Assembly (NCBI GenBank): GCA_024231855.1 | Contig: JAAEQD010000047.1 | Location: forward strand, 1 to 59,146 | Origin: Candidatus Zixiibacteriota bacterium | Lineage (GTDB): Bacteria > Zixibacteria > MSB-5A5 > UBA10806 > 4484-95 | DNA: 59,146 bases | Direction: 5' to 3' | Part shown: piece after piece, positions 47,701-55,811 of the stretch | Layout: each line of letters begins with the position of its first letter | How positions within the stretch are numbered: the stretch's first letter is position 1 | Program-made: the position numbers and the translations under genes | Notes under the pieces: model-generated | Seen by the model: only the letters and a program-made list of their open reading frames with translations | Database searches by the model: none | Told to the model about the DNA's origin: nothing

Positions 47701-50468
47701 GGTCGACCATATCCCCATCGGCTTCTATGTCGCTCACTTGTTGAACCAGCACAAGAATAATAAGCGTATTGATTATAGCTCCCATTAAATTCGAACCATA
47801 AATTATCATCCTCGCCCGGATACGGATAATTGCATTTGTATATGTATTTGTAATTCCAATCGGAATCTTCATTGCCAATATTTTTTTCATAGCCAGCAAA
47901 CATATTATATCTGAGGCTTCCATCTTCTTCCGGGATTCCATAGACAAAATAATCGCCGAAAGACCACATAAGAATAACATCAAGATGACTGAGGCCATTA
48001 CTGATAGTCAAATCGATTTCTGTGGAGCTCCATTCGGAACCTGTCCACTCTTGTATAATAAGATCATCGCTGTGACTATCTACTATGGCAACATAATCTG
48101 GCCCGGATGTCACATTGAGGTTATAGCCGTCATCAACTTCATTGATTGCGGTTATTCTTTTATAACAAGGATTTTGATTGCGATATATATTAACTATTTT
48201 GCAAAATGTTCCGTCCACATGGTTTGAATTCCATGGCCTGTTTGTTACAGCATAGGCAAAAAAGTCTTTCTGAGCTGTAAGCCAAATCTCGCCCCAGCCA
48301 GCATGAAATTGCGTATAACCGCCTTCTCTCATAAAATCTGCAATCCAGCCAACTTGAGATATATTCCAGTGATTGGCAACAGGATCCCATAGATATAAGT
48401 TTATGAATTGAGTCCAATTACTCCTCCAATCACCTAAAGGATAAGGGTCGTGCTCACCCGCATCATTATCATGGACCCCCTTAGCTATAACAAAGTAATC
48501 ATCAGAGCCAATCCACCTAAATTTCATATCCTGGTTTTTACTTCCTGAATCCAATACCTGCACTACTCCACCCGAACCGGGAACACCATTCCATTTCCAT
48601 GCAATAATAAATCTTGACTGTTGTTCATAATCTAAATCAGCTACCAGACCATCATAATAACCTTGCATAACAAAATAATCTTTTCCCGCTAATATGGTAA
48701 AAAACGGTTCACCGTCTATTGGTAAATCAATACATTGATCGAAGCCATGATTTGATTCTTTTATCCATGTTCCATTATGTTTTATTAAAAAATGTGAATT
48801 ATGGGGACCGGCTCTATAAAGAGTAGTGGGAGAAAATACATGAACAAAATAGCAATCTCGGCCAGCACGCAATTTCGTCTTTATTCTAGTTTGAGAATCT
48901 GAAGTTGGGCATTTAAATTTGTTAATATTCTTCAATTCACCTTTTCTTAGTTCATATAAATATATCGTATCATTCTCCATATCAGTAGAACCAAATACGA
49001 ATGAATTTCCGGCACTAGCCCATGAGGAAGCATCAACATCATCAAAGACAGCTTTACGCCAAAAACCATCCCAGTAATAAACAAGCAGCTGATTGATATT
49101 ACTACCCTCTTTCAATATAAAATGCTCAGAAGATCTGGTTCTTAAAATCGGATCATCCTCATCGCTTAAATTAGTCACATTTGTATCGATCTTGGCATAT
49201 TCGAGCGTTTCCTGTTCGTATCCATACTCCACTTTAGAGCCGCCCGGATACCTGATTGATTTGAGAGCGCCAAAATAGGGCGTCGCGCCACCCGGATTTA
49301 AATAATAATCGAATTTCATACTGGGAATTGTGCTGTCATTATAAGCATAATAAGAGATTTCGGTCAAATAGCGCTTTAAATCATAAGGATAATCATCATC
49401 AACATTCGAAAAAGTATAGCTAAAATCATACTTGCCCAACCAATCACCATCACAGCCAAACATCACAACGCTATCGAGATAAACAGAATCATGTCGAGCA
49501 AAATTCGAATGAGGCATTTTGTTATAGTATTCTCCCGGTTGGCGGGAGTCCGTATAAAAAACAACTGTTCTGCCTATCGCATCGATTATAGTATCTGGGT
49601 GAGAGCATCTCGTAAAATACCTATCTTCGGTATCATAATATCCTGACTTGGTTTGTTGCTCGTAGCATATGGTAATATTATTTAGACGATTTACACTTTT
49701 AACGGTTTTTAAATCCCATTGATAGGCAACATGTCGAACCTCTGAAATACTCGGATGATATACGCCACCCTTTATTGTTAAAATACTATTTCCTAAACCC
49801 AGAGATACTCTTGTAGCATCAAAATTGAGTCCTTCAGTTGATGGAATATTCGGATCGATATAATCTCCAAATAACAACACCGAGCCATCTTCTCTGGTTA
49901 TTTCCCAGCCGATTACATATTGAACATTATCCTCTATTTGACCGAATACGCGCTTAATTTTCCAGGCACGGAAATTTTCCAGCATATATTCTTCATGTTC
50001 AGGATCTGTCACGACCGGAATTAACGCTATCATTCCCTTACCGGGAGAATTATAAAAATAATTATCATCAATAAAATCAACCGTACCATTTAAATCAGCG
50101 ATTATCGATGGCATTTCCAGGCTCCAACCGACGCCTGCCCAGGATGATTGAACCTTATCATTGTTTTGATATACCATATCTTCTATTTCGCTGCTATATT
50201 CTATCCCGAGTTCTAAGTCAAAACCATTCGGACCAGGGAAAGATACTAAATTCAAGCCGTGCTCAACATTGCCGGTGAATGTATTCACATCATCGGATGA
50301 AACTCCATCCGATTGAAAAGGATTGGGAGCCTCTTCACCGCCAATATTCAAACCTTGATAGCCAGCCGATGAAAAATCAGCTTCCAAACATAAGCCATCA
50401 TAATGAACAAACAAAACCAATAATATTAATATTGGCGCACAAAATTTGAGAAATTGCGACTTGGACAT
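41793..50468 (-). CDS. giant RHS/YD-repeat surface protein with dockerin-like insert and variable tip
   Basis: 2891 residues, ATG with AGGAGGAGA. Signal peptide at 1-27; N-terminal SpvB/RHS-type region (NTFTGNVEHGLNLVSFPGPN; SWAGVGWSLEMPSII). A long middle of YD-repeat shell is interrupted by carbohydrate-binding-like beta sandwiches (about 1380-1480 and 1555-1720, NLLINSGFEYGKFGW). About 2410-2490 is a dockerin-like EF pair (DMDGDGSLIGSDLTRF; DLNCDGLIIGGDITKL). Then comes the RHS core (YYLTDHLGTTRMV ... FTGKELDDEG ... FGARYYDPLSCQWKQVDPA). The final ~265 residues form a unique tip with no motif I know. RHS proteins encapsulate C-terminal toxins or act as adhesins. A good promoter lies upstream. 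Confidence 0.88.
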   Translation of the reverse strand: MSKSQFLKFCAPILILLVLFVHYDGLCLEADFSSAGYQGLNIGGEEAPNPFQSDGVSSDDVNTFTGNVEHGLNLVSFPGPNGFDLELGIEYSSEIEDMVYQNNDKVQSSWAGVGWSLEMPSIIADLNGTVDFIDDNYFYNSPGKGMIALIPVVTDPEHEEYMLENFRAWKIKRVFGQIEDNVQYVIGWEITREDGSVLLFGDYIDPNIPSTEGLNFDATRVSLGLGNSILTIKGGVYHPSISEVRHVAYQWDLKTVKSVNRLNNITICYEQQTKSGYYDTEDRYFTRCSHPDTIIDAIGRTVVFYTDSRQPGEYYNKMPHSNFARHDSVYLDSVVMFGCDGDWLGKYDFSYTFSNVDDDYPYDLKRYLTEISYYAYNDSTIPSMKFDYYLNPGGATPYFGALKSIRYPGGSKVEYGYEQETLEYAKIDTNVTNLSDEDDPILRTRSSEHFILKEGSNINQLLVYYWDGFWRKAVFDDVDASSWASAGNSFVFGSTDMENDTIYLYELRKGELKNINKFKCPTSDSQTRIKTKLRAGRDCYFVHVFSPTTLYRAGPHNSHFLIKHNGTWIKESNHGFDQCIDLPIDGEPFFTILAGKDYFVMQGYYDGLVADLDYEQQSRFIIAWKWNGVPGSGGVVQVLDSGSKNQDMKFRWIGSDDYFVIAKGVHDNDAGEHDPYPLGDWRSNWTQFINLYLWDPVANHWNISQVGWIADFMREGGYTQFHAGWGEIWLTAQKDFFAYAVTNRPWNSNHVDGTFCKIVNIYRNQNPCYKRITAINEVDDGYNLNVTSGPDYVAIVDSHSDDLIIQEWTGSEWSSTEIDLTISNGLSHLDVILMWSFGDYFVYGIPEEDGSLRYNMFAGYEKNIGNEDSDWNYKYIYKCNYPYPGEDDNLWFEFNGSYNQYAYYSCAGSTSERHRSRWGYGRPIKGYEADDPWAEYDDDENPDIYYSNFYIGAPTTDIYAYNYSNEKYYCTSFREFVDDDLVEATAYDSLRRNYKFDFANEDFYSNVFDYPCVSKTVYSIDDDDITGTTWNYHYYDGTTDASTQRAKYHKSVVDLPGDNGSIERYYYCGLSSTVFTDNPEFPDLTDEDLGYGLLLNGVPYKTYIIDAGDDIIDSTINFYSCSVPAHIDSTDYPTITQTYLNSTYSWADKLDIWTRFEYNSINGQVSKTKQFYQPSYSKLKTTEITFAFEADGVVYDSMEARNMLVQHYQTDVNDENIATPSSVTLRSTKVEWAEYLTPVRCFYPSEQYGWLDNEWALQNEIIEYDHLGNVINEVDALGVQTIHHYDDGGIFNTAAFVNADPLFVMYPPLVNYCAGDGDMLHGDIYTSDGITVIWDENPGKMPDGNSWEDEYGYEDPREDGILISGNAGDSIRVCHPDAEPMPFEGDYILRFDYRIKSGGINAVVGIYEIDQPINWHSSSADEDGRWHVEFLEGTWEFGSQDDELCITIICDEDNTLYLIDNIAFYPVDSRAATKKINYDKGKMIAETDDNGFSTRFVYDLYNQPMTLTDKYRQNVNSNDMFYMFESESIENFEDFEDYPNFALSTTYPNRNLLINSGFEYGKFGWKVIPRDEYFRTELYHDLDNCRLCDNPAMGAKVLIIDPPSKYADGLYSISQKTRTGIIYGDTDYTLSVNAWDPNGITTSQVILCVDWFNQIGAQCGANEEIITLADDPALCTECQHTFTSPPDAVTAEVSIKIVSLNKYYLDAYYFDQVEFIRSSEYVPSLVEISYNDGQGKNMQNVSTYNIIEAPDFVSAISYDEFFRVHKEYKPYEAVQLGHRYNPEYVDSVNEYYDDDDDYIPDCGGVAYTRYHYMNDPKGRVDFVYVPGADFTEKSSAFSYGTNTAPINGYGTNDLHRNVTIDPDGLIAVEYTNIFGQTIETTVDSIPGGLNLTTRYDANIVGDVTSVTPPLASKLEDQSDPNYGDLEIVKTFDSFGRILTDASSDYGQNTFIYDAKGQLRFSQNSEQSPDRWTETVYDVFGRVSMQGEITPQDNPPLPETVYLSWLEIGEVLRYQYDSYGVSLYEDPRKLETPTIAGFRLDTLRVRGSLLVSDNGDDNSETDAKKCFTYGNSGELLCEATFIEGLDEVCKEVYSDYDMSYQKIQQEYPEDVAGETPLLVLKYNYDERARLATIDRYLEGQADERLAEYEYFIDGAVKKCVLGDGLQKIDYYYNAPGWLAEINGTDYVDGKLTPDANDKFCMRLGYHLREEIALQDNPSGSFPLKFNGTPSWAVYHYYTSGGEEYFGNTFYYDEINRLTEAKFAFKGSMDNWYFNTLKDGIQFDYDENSNIETQVRHFTDDENYTTMTYNYSNSPYSNKLDYINPDQSPGNYDYDALGNCTQDNYRGNSVYSYNWRNLMSSSHWDGIFENELSYLDFTYEPAGKRVKKASSDLECDVDHLSLVESGPYDLCTHDDDCASLECCPFLPGDMDGDGSLIGSDLTRFVLYFRGMYSLPDTAMRMDLNCDGLIIGGDITKLVNYFKDGHGLSCCFWLEPDTTSTFYIHDAGKEATEFYKGGESVDNVCYVYGPNGRIASFNNGEGPNYYLTDHLGTTRMVIDNNGDPVADLHYLPSGDASPNYIDHSIPDVAYKFTGKELDDEGVDKIDGFNLYYFGARYYDPLSCQWKQVDPARQFPSPYSYVGGNLMRMKDEDGSSAIDYNWILKTYFEDISGISNFQMDQPNFNIPSGAMSSLMDNQISNAGSANNYPSTFKRMMFGLAPAWLFELGPEVYTFGPNSDMTSDVRDIQGLDAMRSKFYEINTVALLTGEPLTGLTRFYNIDTPEKYVNSTRTPTEFFLGSYYSSIIPSWDNKSYEVLIYNRTSMVSLLRSCQFGGEKAGEFFGLKGVGQLFNPEHYMSYYDRGSLFGGNMYQLFHWEEPIEWSPPFQLDGFDWSR

Positions 50469-50596
50469 CTTCTCCTCCTGCGCCCCCCAAAAAAGTAGAT
50501 CTTCAGTTTTTAATCTTTATAAAATATTTATTGTAGCGACCGTAGCTATTTACTAGGCTTATTACATTTATTGGTCTATTTGCCTAACTGGATTAA

Positions 50597-50626
50597 ATAA
50601 TACAAAAGGATATACTTATCTGTCAA
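50597..50626 (-). promoter_or_regulatory. sigma70-like promoter of the RHS gene
   Basis: On the minus strand, TTGACA (50626-50621), an 18-base spacer and TATTAT (50602-50597) lie about 130 bases upstream of the RHS start. Near-consensus hexamers in AT-rich DNA. Confidence 0.6.
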
Positions 50627-50679
50627 TATATTTTTTACAAATTTCTTAACTATTTTATAATTGTATTACAGATAATTAG

Positions 50680-52143
50680 TTATAAGGTCGAGATTTCAAC
50701 GAAGGAGGTTTGACCTGATCGCAAAAGCTCGATTGCATTAGCTTTAAGTAATCCGTAACTCGTTGTATGAATTAAAGTTCTGTACTCATTCAAAGGCGCG
50801 TTATTCAATATCAACGATGATATCTCATCATTAATTGGCAATATTTCGTATACCCCAGACCTGCCTAAATAGCCGGTGCCTAAACACTTATCACAACCAA
50901 TAGGAGCATAGAAAATTTGCTTGGAATCCGCTTTTAATCCTAACTTTTCCAGCTCTATAGCAGATGGGTTATATTCAGTTTTGCAATCAGGACAGAGAAG
51001 CCTGACCAGACGCTGAGCTGCAACCATCGATAAGGATGAAGCTATCAGATAAGGTTCGACATTCATGTTGATAAGCCTGGTGATAGCCGATGCGGCATCG
51101 TTGGTATGAAGCGTTGATAGCACCAGATGGCCTGTTAGCGATGCCCTAACCGCGATTTCGGCCGTCTCGTGGTCGCGTATTTCGCCGACCATGATTATAT
51201 CCGGGTCTTGACGAAGGAATGTCCTTAAAGCGTTAGCGAATGTATAGCCGATCTCCGGCTTGATCTGTGATTGGTTTATTCCATCGAGGTTGTACTCAAT
51301 TGGATCCTCGATTGTTATAATATTGGTCTCGCCGCTTTTAATATGATTCAAGGCGGCATACAATGAGGTGGTCTTGCCTGAACCGGTTGGGCCGGTGACC
51401 AGGATAATGCCATTAGGCTTTGAGAGTTTCTCCTTAAACATTTCAAGCTGCGGAGGAGCCATTCCCAGTGACTCGAGATCAAGCTTTAACTGTGATTTAT
51501 CCAATATTCTGATAACAACCTTCTCACCGAAATCCGTCGGAATCACAGATACGCGCATATCGACTATCCGATCTTCACCCTCAACCCTGATCCGGCCATC
51601 CTGAGGGCGACGCCTTTCAGCGATATCCAACTCGGCCATCACCTTGATTCGAGAGATAACCGCCTGCTTCTTTTCAAGCGGAATTGGTGTGGATTCCTGG
51701 AGCTTACCGTCAAGCCGATAACGAATTCTTACCTGTTTGGCTGCCGGTTCGATATGAATATCGCTGGCGCCCCACTTGATACCGGAGGAGATCATCTCAT
51801 CAACGAGCTTCACAACCGGAGCTGTGTCTAGTTGCTTTCTTAAATCTGATATGTCGATGTTTTCGCTCTTTGAGTAGACTCTGTATCTAAATGATGATGA
51901 AGATGATTTCGGGCCGGCTTTAGTGCCATACAGCTCATTGAGTTTCATCTTCACGGCAGATTCGTCGGCATATTCCAGCTTGACCCATTTACCGGTTGCC
52001 AAAGTAAGCGAATCGATCTGATTGCCGTTGAATCCTGTCGGTACTAAAAATATAACAGAGCCATCCTCAACTCTTAGCGGAACGGCCAGTAACTCCCTGG
52101 CGACCTTCTCAGGAATCAGATTCTTTAAAGCATCTTCTGACAT
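50680..52143 (-). CDS. pilB: type IV pilus / type II secretion assembly ATPase (PilB/GspE)
   Basis: 487 residues. An N-terminal MshEN-like domain precedes the ATPase core with Walker A GPTGSGKTTS, Asp box IITIEDPIEY, Walker B DIIMVGEIRDHETA and His box STLHTNDA. The zinc motif is CPDC ... CDKC, typical of extension ATPases (PilB, GspE) and absent from PilT. It powers pilin or pseudopilin assembly at the inner membrane. It is the last gene of the pil/gsp-like operon, directly after the pilin gene. The N-terminal MshEN region is shorter than in most PilB, so GspE is an equally fair name. Confidence 0.9.
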   Translation of the reverse strand: MSEDALKNLIPEKVARELLAVPLRVEDGSVIFLVPTGFNGNQIDSLTLATGKWVKLEYADESAVKMKLNELYGTKAGPKSSSSSFRYRVYSKSENIDISDLRKQLDTAPVVKLVDEMISSGIKWGASDIHIEPAAKQVRIRYRLDGKLQESTPIPLEKKQAVISRIKVMAELDIAERRRPQDGRIRVEGEDRIVDMRVSVIPTDFGEKVVIRILDKSQLKLDLESLGMAPPQLEMFKEKLSKPNGIILVTGPTGSGKTTSLYAALNHIKSGETNIITIEDPIEYNLDGINQSQIKPEIGYTFANALRTFLRQDPDIIMVGEIRDHETAEIAVRASLTGHLVLSTLHTNDAASAITRLINMNVEPYLIASSLSMVAAQRLVRLLCPDCKTEYNPSAIELEKLGLKADSKQIFYAPIGCDKCLGTGYLGRSGVYEILPINDEISSLILNNAPLNEYRTLIHTTSYGLLKANAIELLRSGQTSFVEISTL

Positions 52144-52572
52144 CTAATTAGTGGCGTCGTCCAACAGGGCGATTAACTTTCCATCCTGGTCTATTTGCCA
52201 GCGATCCTCAGTTTCATCGTTATCAAGATTGGTAGCAACCGCAACAGCCGCAAATGTCCGATCAGTACCTGATATGCTGTAAGTGTACCGGGCTTCCGAC
52301 ATGAGCTCTATACCAAGCTCGGCAAACGCGTCCGGTGTTTCCGAAGAAGCGGAAACGTCCTCACCCGGCACCCAATAAGAATCGTACTCCTCGCGATAAG
52401 TCTGCTGCATGGTGTAGATCTGCTTTAAGATAAGCTTGGCTTCGGTCTGCTTTGCTTTAACTGTCGCCCTGGTATACCGCGGAATTGCCAAGCCCACCAG
52501 GATACCGATGATAACAACAACAATCATCACCTCGATTAGCGTAAAGCCCTTGTTTTGCTTAAAATACCTCAT
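52144..52572 (-). CDS. type IV pilin / GspG-like major pseudopilin
   Basis: 142 residues. The leader MRYFKQNKG is followed by the class III cleavage site G-FTLIEVMIVVVIIGILVG, with Glu5 of the mature protein present. The globular part has AKLILKQIYTMQQTYREEY, like GspG/PilA proteins. It is the most likely main subunit. It ends just before pilB (stop adjacent to the pilB ATG) in the same operon. A prepilin peptidase is needed but none is in the window. Confidence 0.88.
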   Translation of the reverse strand: MRYFKQNKGFTLIEVMIVVVIIGILVGLAIPRYTRATVKAKQTEAKLILKQIYTMQQTYREEYDSYWVPGEDVSASSETPDAFAELGIELMSEARYTYSISGTDRTFAAVAVATNLDNDETEDRWQIDQDGKLIALLDDATN

Positions 52573-52584
52573 ATATAACTCCTG

Positions 52585-53136
52585 TTAAAAGTTTCTCATC
52601 ATTACCAGCCCGTCAAAACGCCCCCGCTGTTTTTTATTTTCAAGGATAAATGAATATTGAATGCCATCTATAACCGACAGTTCATCTGTGTTTATTTTGA
52701 AATCGCCATCGGTGTCAAGCTGATCGATATTCCTAATATCAACAGCGCTGCTATCTGATTTAATCACAAATTTGAACTCAAGATCGCTGACTGTAAAACC
52801 AGCAGGAATAATGGCATCCCTGTTTTTATACAACCTGCCCAGGTTATCTGTTTCAAATTTGCTACTTCTCAGATTGCGTTCCAAAACAGCCAAACTGGAG
52901 CTTTCCGCCTCGATTACCTTGATGCCATTGGTGATCGTGTTGTTTAACGACCTGGTCACAAGCCTGGCACAATCGGTAAATGAGCTTTCGGATTCCCATT
53001 TAAGATAAGCCTTGCTCGAAGTCAGATAGATGAAAAAGACTATAGTGATTACTATCGTGGTCAGCAGTAGCGAGACCAAAAGTTCTACCAGTGTTAAACC
53101 GTCAATATTATTAAGATTCAATATCAAGATAAACAT
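52585..53136 (-). CDS. prepilin-like protein (PilW/GspJ-like minor pilin)
   Basis: 183 residues. N-terminal DG-LTLVELLVSLLLTTIVITIVFF is a prepilin cleavage site and hydrophobic helix, with Glu at position 5. The C-terminal part is beta-rich with an Asp-rich stretch DTDGDFKINTDE resembling a calcium loop. It overlaps the upstream prepilin gene by 26 bases, and its first codons are inside that gene. It probably contributes to the pilus tip or priming complex. Confidence 0.8.
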   Translation of the reverse strand: MFILILNLNNIDGLTLVELLVSLLLTTIVITIVFFIYLTSSKAYLKWESESSFTDCARLVTRSLNNTITNGIKVIEAESSSLAVLERNLRSSKFETDNLGRLYKNRDAIIPAGFTVSDLEFKFVIKSDSSAVDIRNIDQLDTDGDFKINTDELSVIDGIQYSFILENKKQRGRFDGLVMMRNF

Positions 53137-53473
53137 ACCTCTTCAAGATTACAGGCTTTCCCTCGATTTTACTTCGCATCGATGTGACAGTAACCAGAAG
53201 CAAATTATCGAATTGCTCACAGATCGTGTTCACATAAAATGATTTATTATCCACAGTCATCGTCGTCTCACGATCTATATATTCTTTCGAAGCCAACACC
53301 TTCTCCATTACGCTTTTAGCAAGTTGATGATTGGTCAACAAGTCCTCAGACGACAACCGGGAAACATACTCCTGGAAGAATACCGAGACCGGGATCAGCA
53401 CCACGCCGAGAATGGCCACGACGATCATCACCTCCAGAAGGGTATAACCTTTACAATCCGCCGATTTTCGCAT
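53111..53473 (-). CDS. prepilin-like protein (PilV/GspI-like minor pilin)
   Basis: 120 residues from ATG 53473; an in-frame ATG at 53530 would add 19 residues of hydrophilic leader inside the preceding gene. The start MRKSADCKG-YTLLEVMIVVAILGVVLIP is a prepilin leader and helix with Glu5. The later part has LAKSVMEKVLASKEYI, typical of GspI/PilV. It overlaps the neighbouring genes on both sides, showing tight translational coupling. Confidence 0.8.
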   Translation of the reverse strand: MRKSADCKGYTLLEVMIVVAILGVVLIPVSVFFQEYVSRLSSEDLLTNHQLAKSVMEKVLASKEYIDRETTMTVDNKSFYVNTICEQFDNLLLVTVTSMRSKIEGKPVILKRYVYLDIES

Positions 53474-54800
53474 AACCTGTTCCACCGGCAAAGACCGCCG
53501 GTATAGTTTCAAGTCTATCTCCCGATTCAACAGCCGCGTCCACCAGCCAGTTTATAAACACCGTGGGCGAATCGTACATATAAAATGAACCCGTGGATAA
53601 ATTACCCGAGATATTACCTGACACCTTGCTGTAACCGGTATTGAATATGACCCCAGAGAAACTACTTCCAGGCGATATATCAACGGTTTTCATTATGTTT
53701 CGATGACCTGGCTTGTTGGCATTAATATTTTCAAGATCGCAAAGTATCGAACCCTGGCAGGGCTTTAAGCCACTTAAATATACACATCTCTCATCATCGG
53801 CAATCTCACCCAGGCAAACAACAACACCATTGCCAGACAGCGTTGCATTCTCAGTGATTTCGACTTTTGATTTGGCAATAAGCTGGGCCGCGTAAACGGC
53901 ATCACCCTTGATTTCAACATCATTATCAACCAGTATTATCAGGTCTTTCAGATAGCAATTGCCCTCAATTTGAACTTCACCCTCAACCTCGACAATCCCA
54001 TAACCATAAACCCTAGATATCTCATTAATAACAAGATTGCCATTCACCTTAAAATGTCTGCCTGTCATATTCAGTGATTTTTCATTGATGCTTATAATCA
54101 AACCTGAATTAAACTCAATCAAAGAATCCTTCTGAATTTCCGGCCAGTTGGCATCATCAAGTATAAATGTTTTATCGATCTCTCTGCTTGAACTAAAAGC
54201 TATTCGATCAATCTCAGACTGGAACTGCTCTATAATGGAATCGTCGAATGGCGGCAGCCTGTTATTAGGACTTTTTTTAATCTCGCCAAACACGAGCTTT
54301 TTCCCTCCGAATCGCTTACCTTTAAATCTACCCGGTAATACACCTGATGGGCTAACTAATACATCGCCAATGATTGTCGTCCGCCCAGCTAAAGTTAAAG
54401 GATAGTCCTGACCGCCGAGATTGATCGCGTTATCGAATTTATCCTCTGGCACAGCCCCGATTAAGCATCTTAAAGTTTTATCACGAGTACCGGCTTTGCC
54501 TTTCGATTCACACAGCAAATAAGCGCCGAACGGCCTGACATTAACCTCATATCCTTTGAGCGAATCGACCTCGCCGGAAAACGCCAATCCGTAATTCGAT
54601 TCCTGATTTAGTTTTGCCACCGCAGCCTCGATACCCGACTCGGCCATATAAAACGCTTGGGTATCCATCACGTCCTGTAGAGCCAGACGCCTGTGATAAC
54701 TGCCGTAGAGCACAACCGCCGAATATAGCGTGGTTATTAACAGCAACGCAACCATCACCAGAAGCAGCACCGAACCGTTTTTTGATCTAAGTTTATTCAT
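53451..54800 (-). CDS. PilX-like minor pilin/pilus assembly protein with long C-terminal domain
   Basis: 449 residues. The N-terminus NGSVLLLVMVALLLITTLYSAVVLYGSYHRRLALQ and QAFYMAESGIEAA match the PilX/GspK-type N-terminal segment, which lacks a strict Gly-Phe cleavage site. Residues about 150-400 form a regular beta-solenoid-like run (EVEGEVQIEGNCYLKDLIIL, DVEIKGDAVYAAQLIA), as in polymer-forming or bactofilin-like proteins. It probably caps or initiates the pilus and presents the beta domain outside. It overlaps both the PilP-like and PilV-like genes by a few bases. Confidence 0.75.
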   Translation of the reverse strand: MNKLRSKNGSVLLLVMVALLLITTLYSAVVLYGSYHRRLALQDVMDTQAFYMAESGIEAAVAKLNQESNYGLAFSGEVDSLKGYEVNVRPFGAYLLCESKGKAGTRDKTLRCLIGAVPEDKFDNAINLGGQDYPLTLAGRTTIIGDVLVSPSGVLPGRFKGKRFGGKKLVFGEIKKSPNNRLPPFDDSIIEQFQSEIDRIAFSSSREIDKTFILDDANWPEIQKDSLIEFNSGLIISINEKSLNMTGRHFKVNGNLVINEISRVYGYGIVEVEGEVQIEGNCYLKDLIILVDNDVEIKGDAVYAAQLIAKSKVEITENATLSGNGVVVCLGEIADDERCVYLSGLKPCQGSILCDLENINANKPGHRNIMKTVDISPGSSFSGVIFNTGYSKVSGNISGNLSTGSFYMYDSPTVFINWLVDAAVESGDRLETIPAVFAGGTGYAKIGGL

Positions 54801-55278
54801 TTAACTCAAGTTCAAACTCTTTGCCTTGATATTCAAGTTTTAAAATATCTTCCTTAACTTTCAGAATCTTAGTCGAGGTAAGGGTATCGCCGGCTACCAC
54901 AACATAGGTTTTACCGGCTCTGTCTGTCAAGATACCGCAGGTTTTATTTTTACCCTTGATAAGACCAATGTATTTAAAAGGTTGGTCGATAACGATCTCC
55001 GGCACAATCATAGGTTGTTCTGTTTCAACAGGCTTGGTTATCTTATTATAGAATGGTATAAAGGGATCATGTAAGTTATCCACAAGTTTATAGCCCCAAT
55101 CAAAATCAAAACTCGAAGCTCTAATGGTTTTATTGGCCGGGGTTTTTAAATCATAGCTTGCCTTCATATATTCAGTTTTTGACTTGGGTATAAATAAAGT
55201 CAGATTATACGCCCAGATACCGCCGAACGCTACAAGCAGCCCAACGAATATTATCTTTTTGAACTTACTTGCATTCAT
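54793..55278 (-). CDS. PilP/GspC-like inner-membrane assembly protein
   Basis: 161 residues. One N-terminal membrane segment (8-30) replaces the lipobox of typical PilP, which makes it GspC-like. The C-terminal HR-type beta domain reads PFKYIGLIKGKNKTCGILTDRAGKTYVVVAGDTL. It would link the inner-membrane PilMNO ring to the secretin. It overlaps PilO by 4 bases (ATG at 55276-55278). Confidence 0.75.
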   Translation of the reverse strand: MNASKFKKIIFVGLLVAFGGIWAYNLTLFIPKSKTEYMKASYDLKTPANKTIRASSFDFDWGYKLVDNLHDPFIPFYNKITKPVETEQPMIVPEIVIDQPFKYIGLIKGKNKTCGILTDRAGKTYVVVAGDTLTSTKILKVKEDILKLEYQGKEFELELNE

Positions 55279-55811
55279 CGGTCAAGCCTGTAAAAGTTAA
55301 TCGTCGCCGACATCTCAATATCCGCACTCGAAGCTCCTGATGTCGCCATCTCGAATCCGGTAAATCCCATCACTTGAATTTCATTCTCTATATAATGTGT
55401 AAATTGCATTAACCTATCAAATCCGCCCGATAACTCAAACTTCACAGGAAGATAAAAGATGTCACCATCATTGGATTCCTTGTTGTACTCGATTTCTTTA
55501 AGCTCCAAATCAAACGATTTTATTTTCTCTAGCACCGAGCCTACTCTTGAATTGTATGAAACGGATATCGAATCTCCTTTAAGCTCCTTGCTGATACGCT
55601 GAAGATTAAAATAACGATCCATAAAGGCTTTCTGATTGATCTCAAGCTTTCCAGCGCCCGAAGCATAATTTTCGGCATCGGATAACCTGGCATAACGTCC
55701 ATAGATATTAGACAAGCCCAGTAAAGTCACGGTCAAAAGCAGTACAATTGAAACGACAAGTACCGCGATCATCGCCAGGGATCTTCTATCGATATTGGGC
55801 AAATAATTCAA
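55275..55811 (-). CDS. pilO: PilO-like protein
   Basis: 178 residues. One membrane helix (12-34) is followed by a coiled region and a ferredoxin-like fold (FYLPVKFELSGGFDRLMQFTHYIENEIQVMGFTGFEM). This is the PilO pattern of the inner-membrane alignment complex. It overlaps PilN by 4 bases and PilP by 4 bases. Confidence 0.82.
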   Translation of the reverse strand: MNYLPNIDRRSLAMIAVLVVSIVLLLTVTLLGLSNIYGRYARLSDAENYASGAGKLEINQKAFMDRYFNLQRISKELKGDSISVSYNSRVGSVLEKIKSFDLELKEIEYNKESNDGDIFYLPVKFELSGGFDRLMQFTHYIENEIQVMGFTGFEMATSGASSADIEMSATINFYRLDR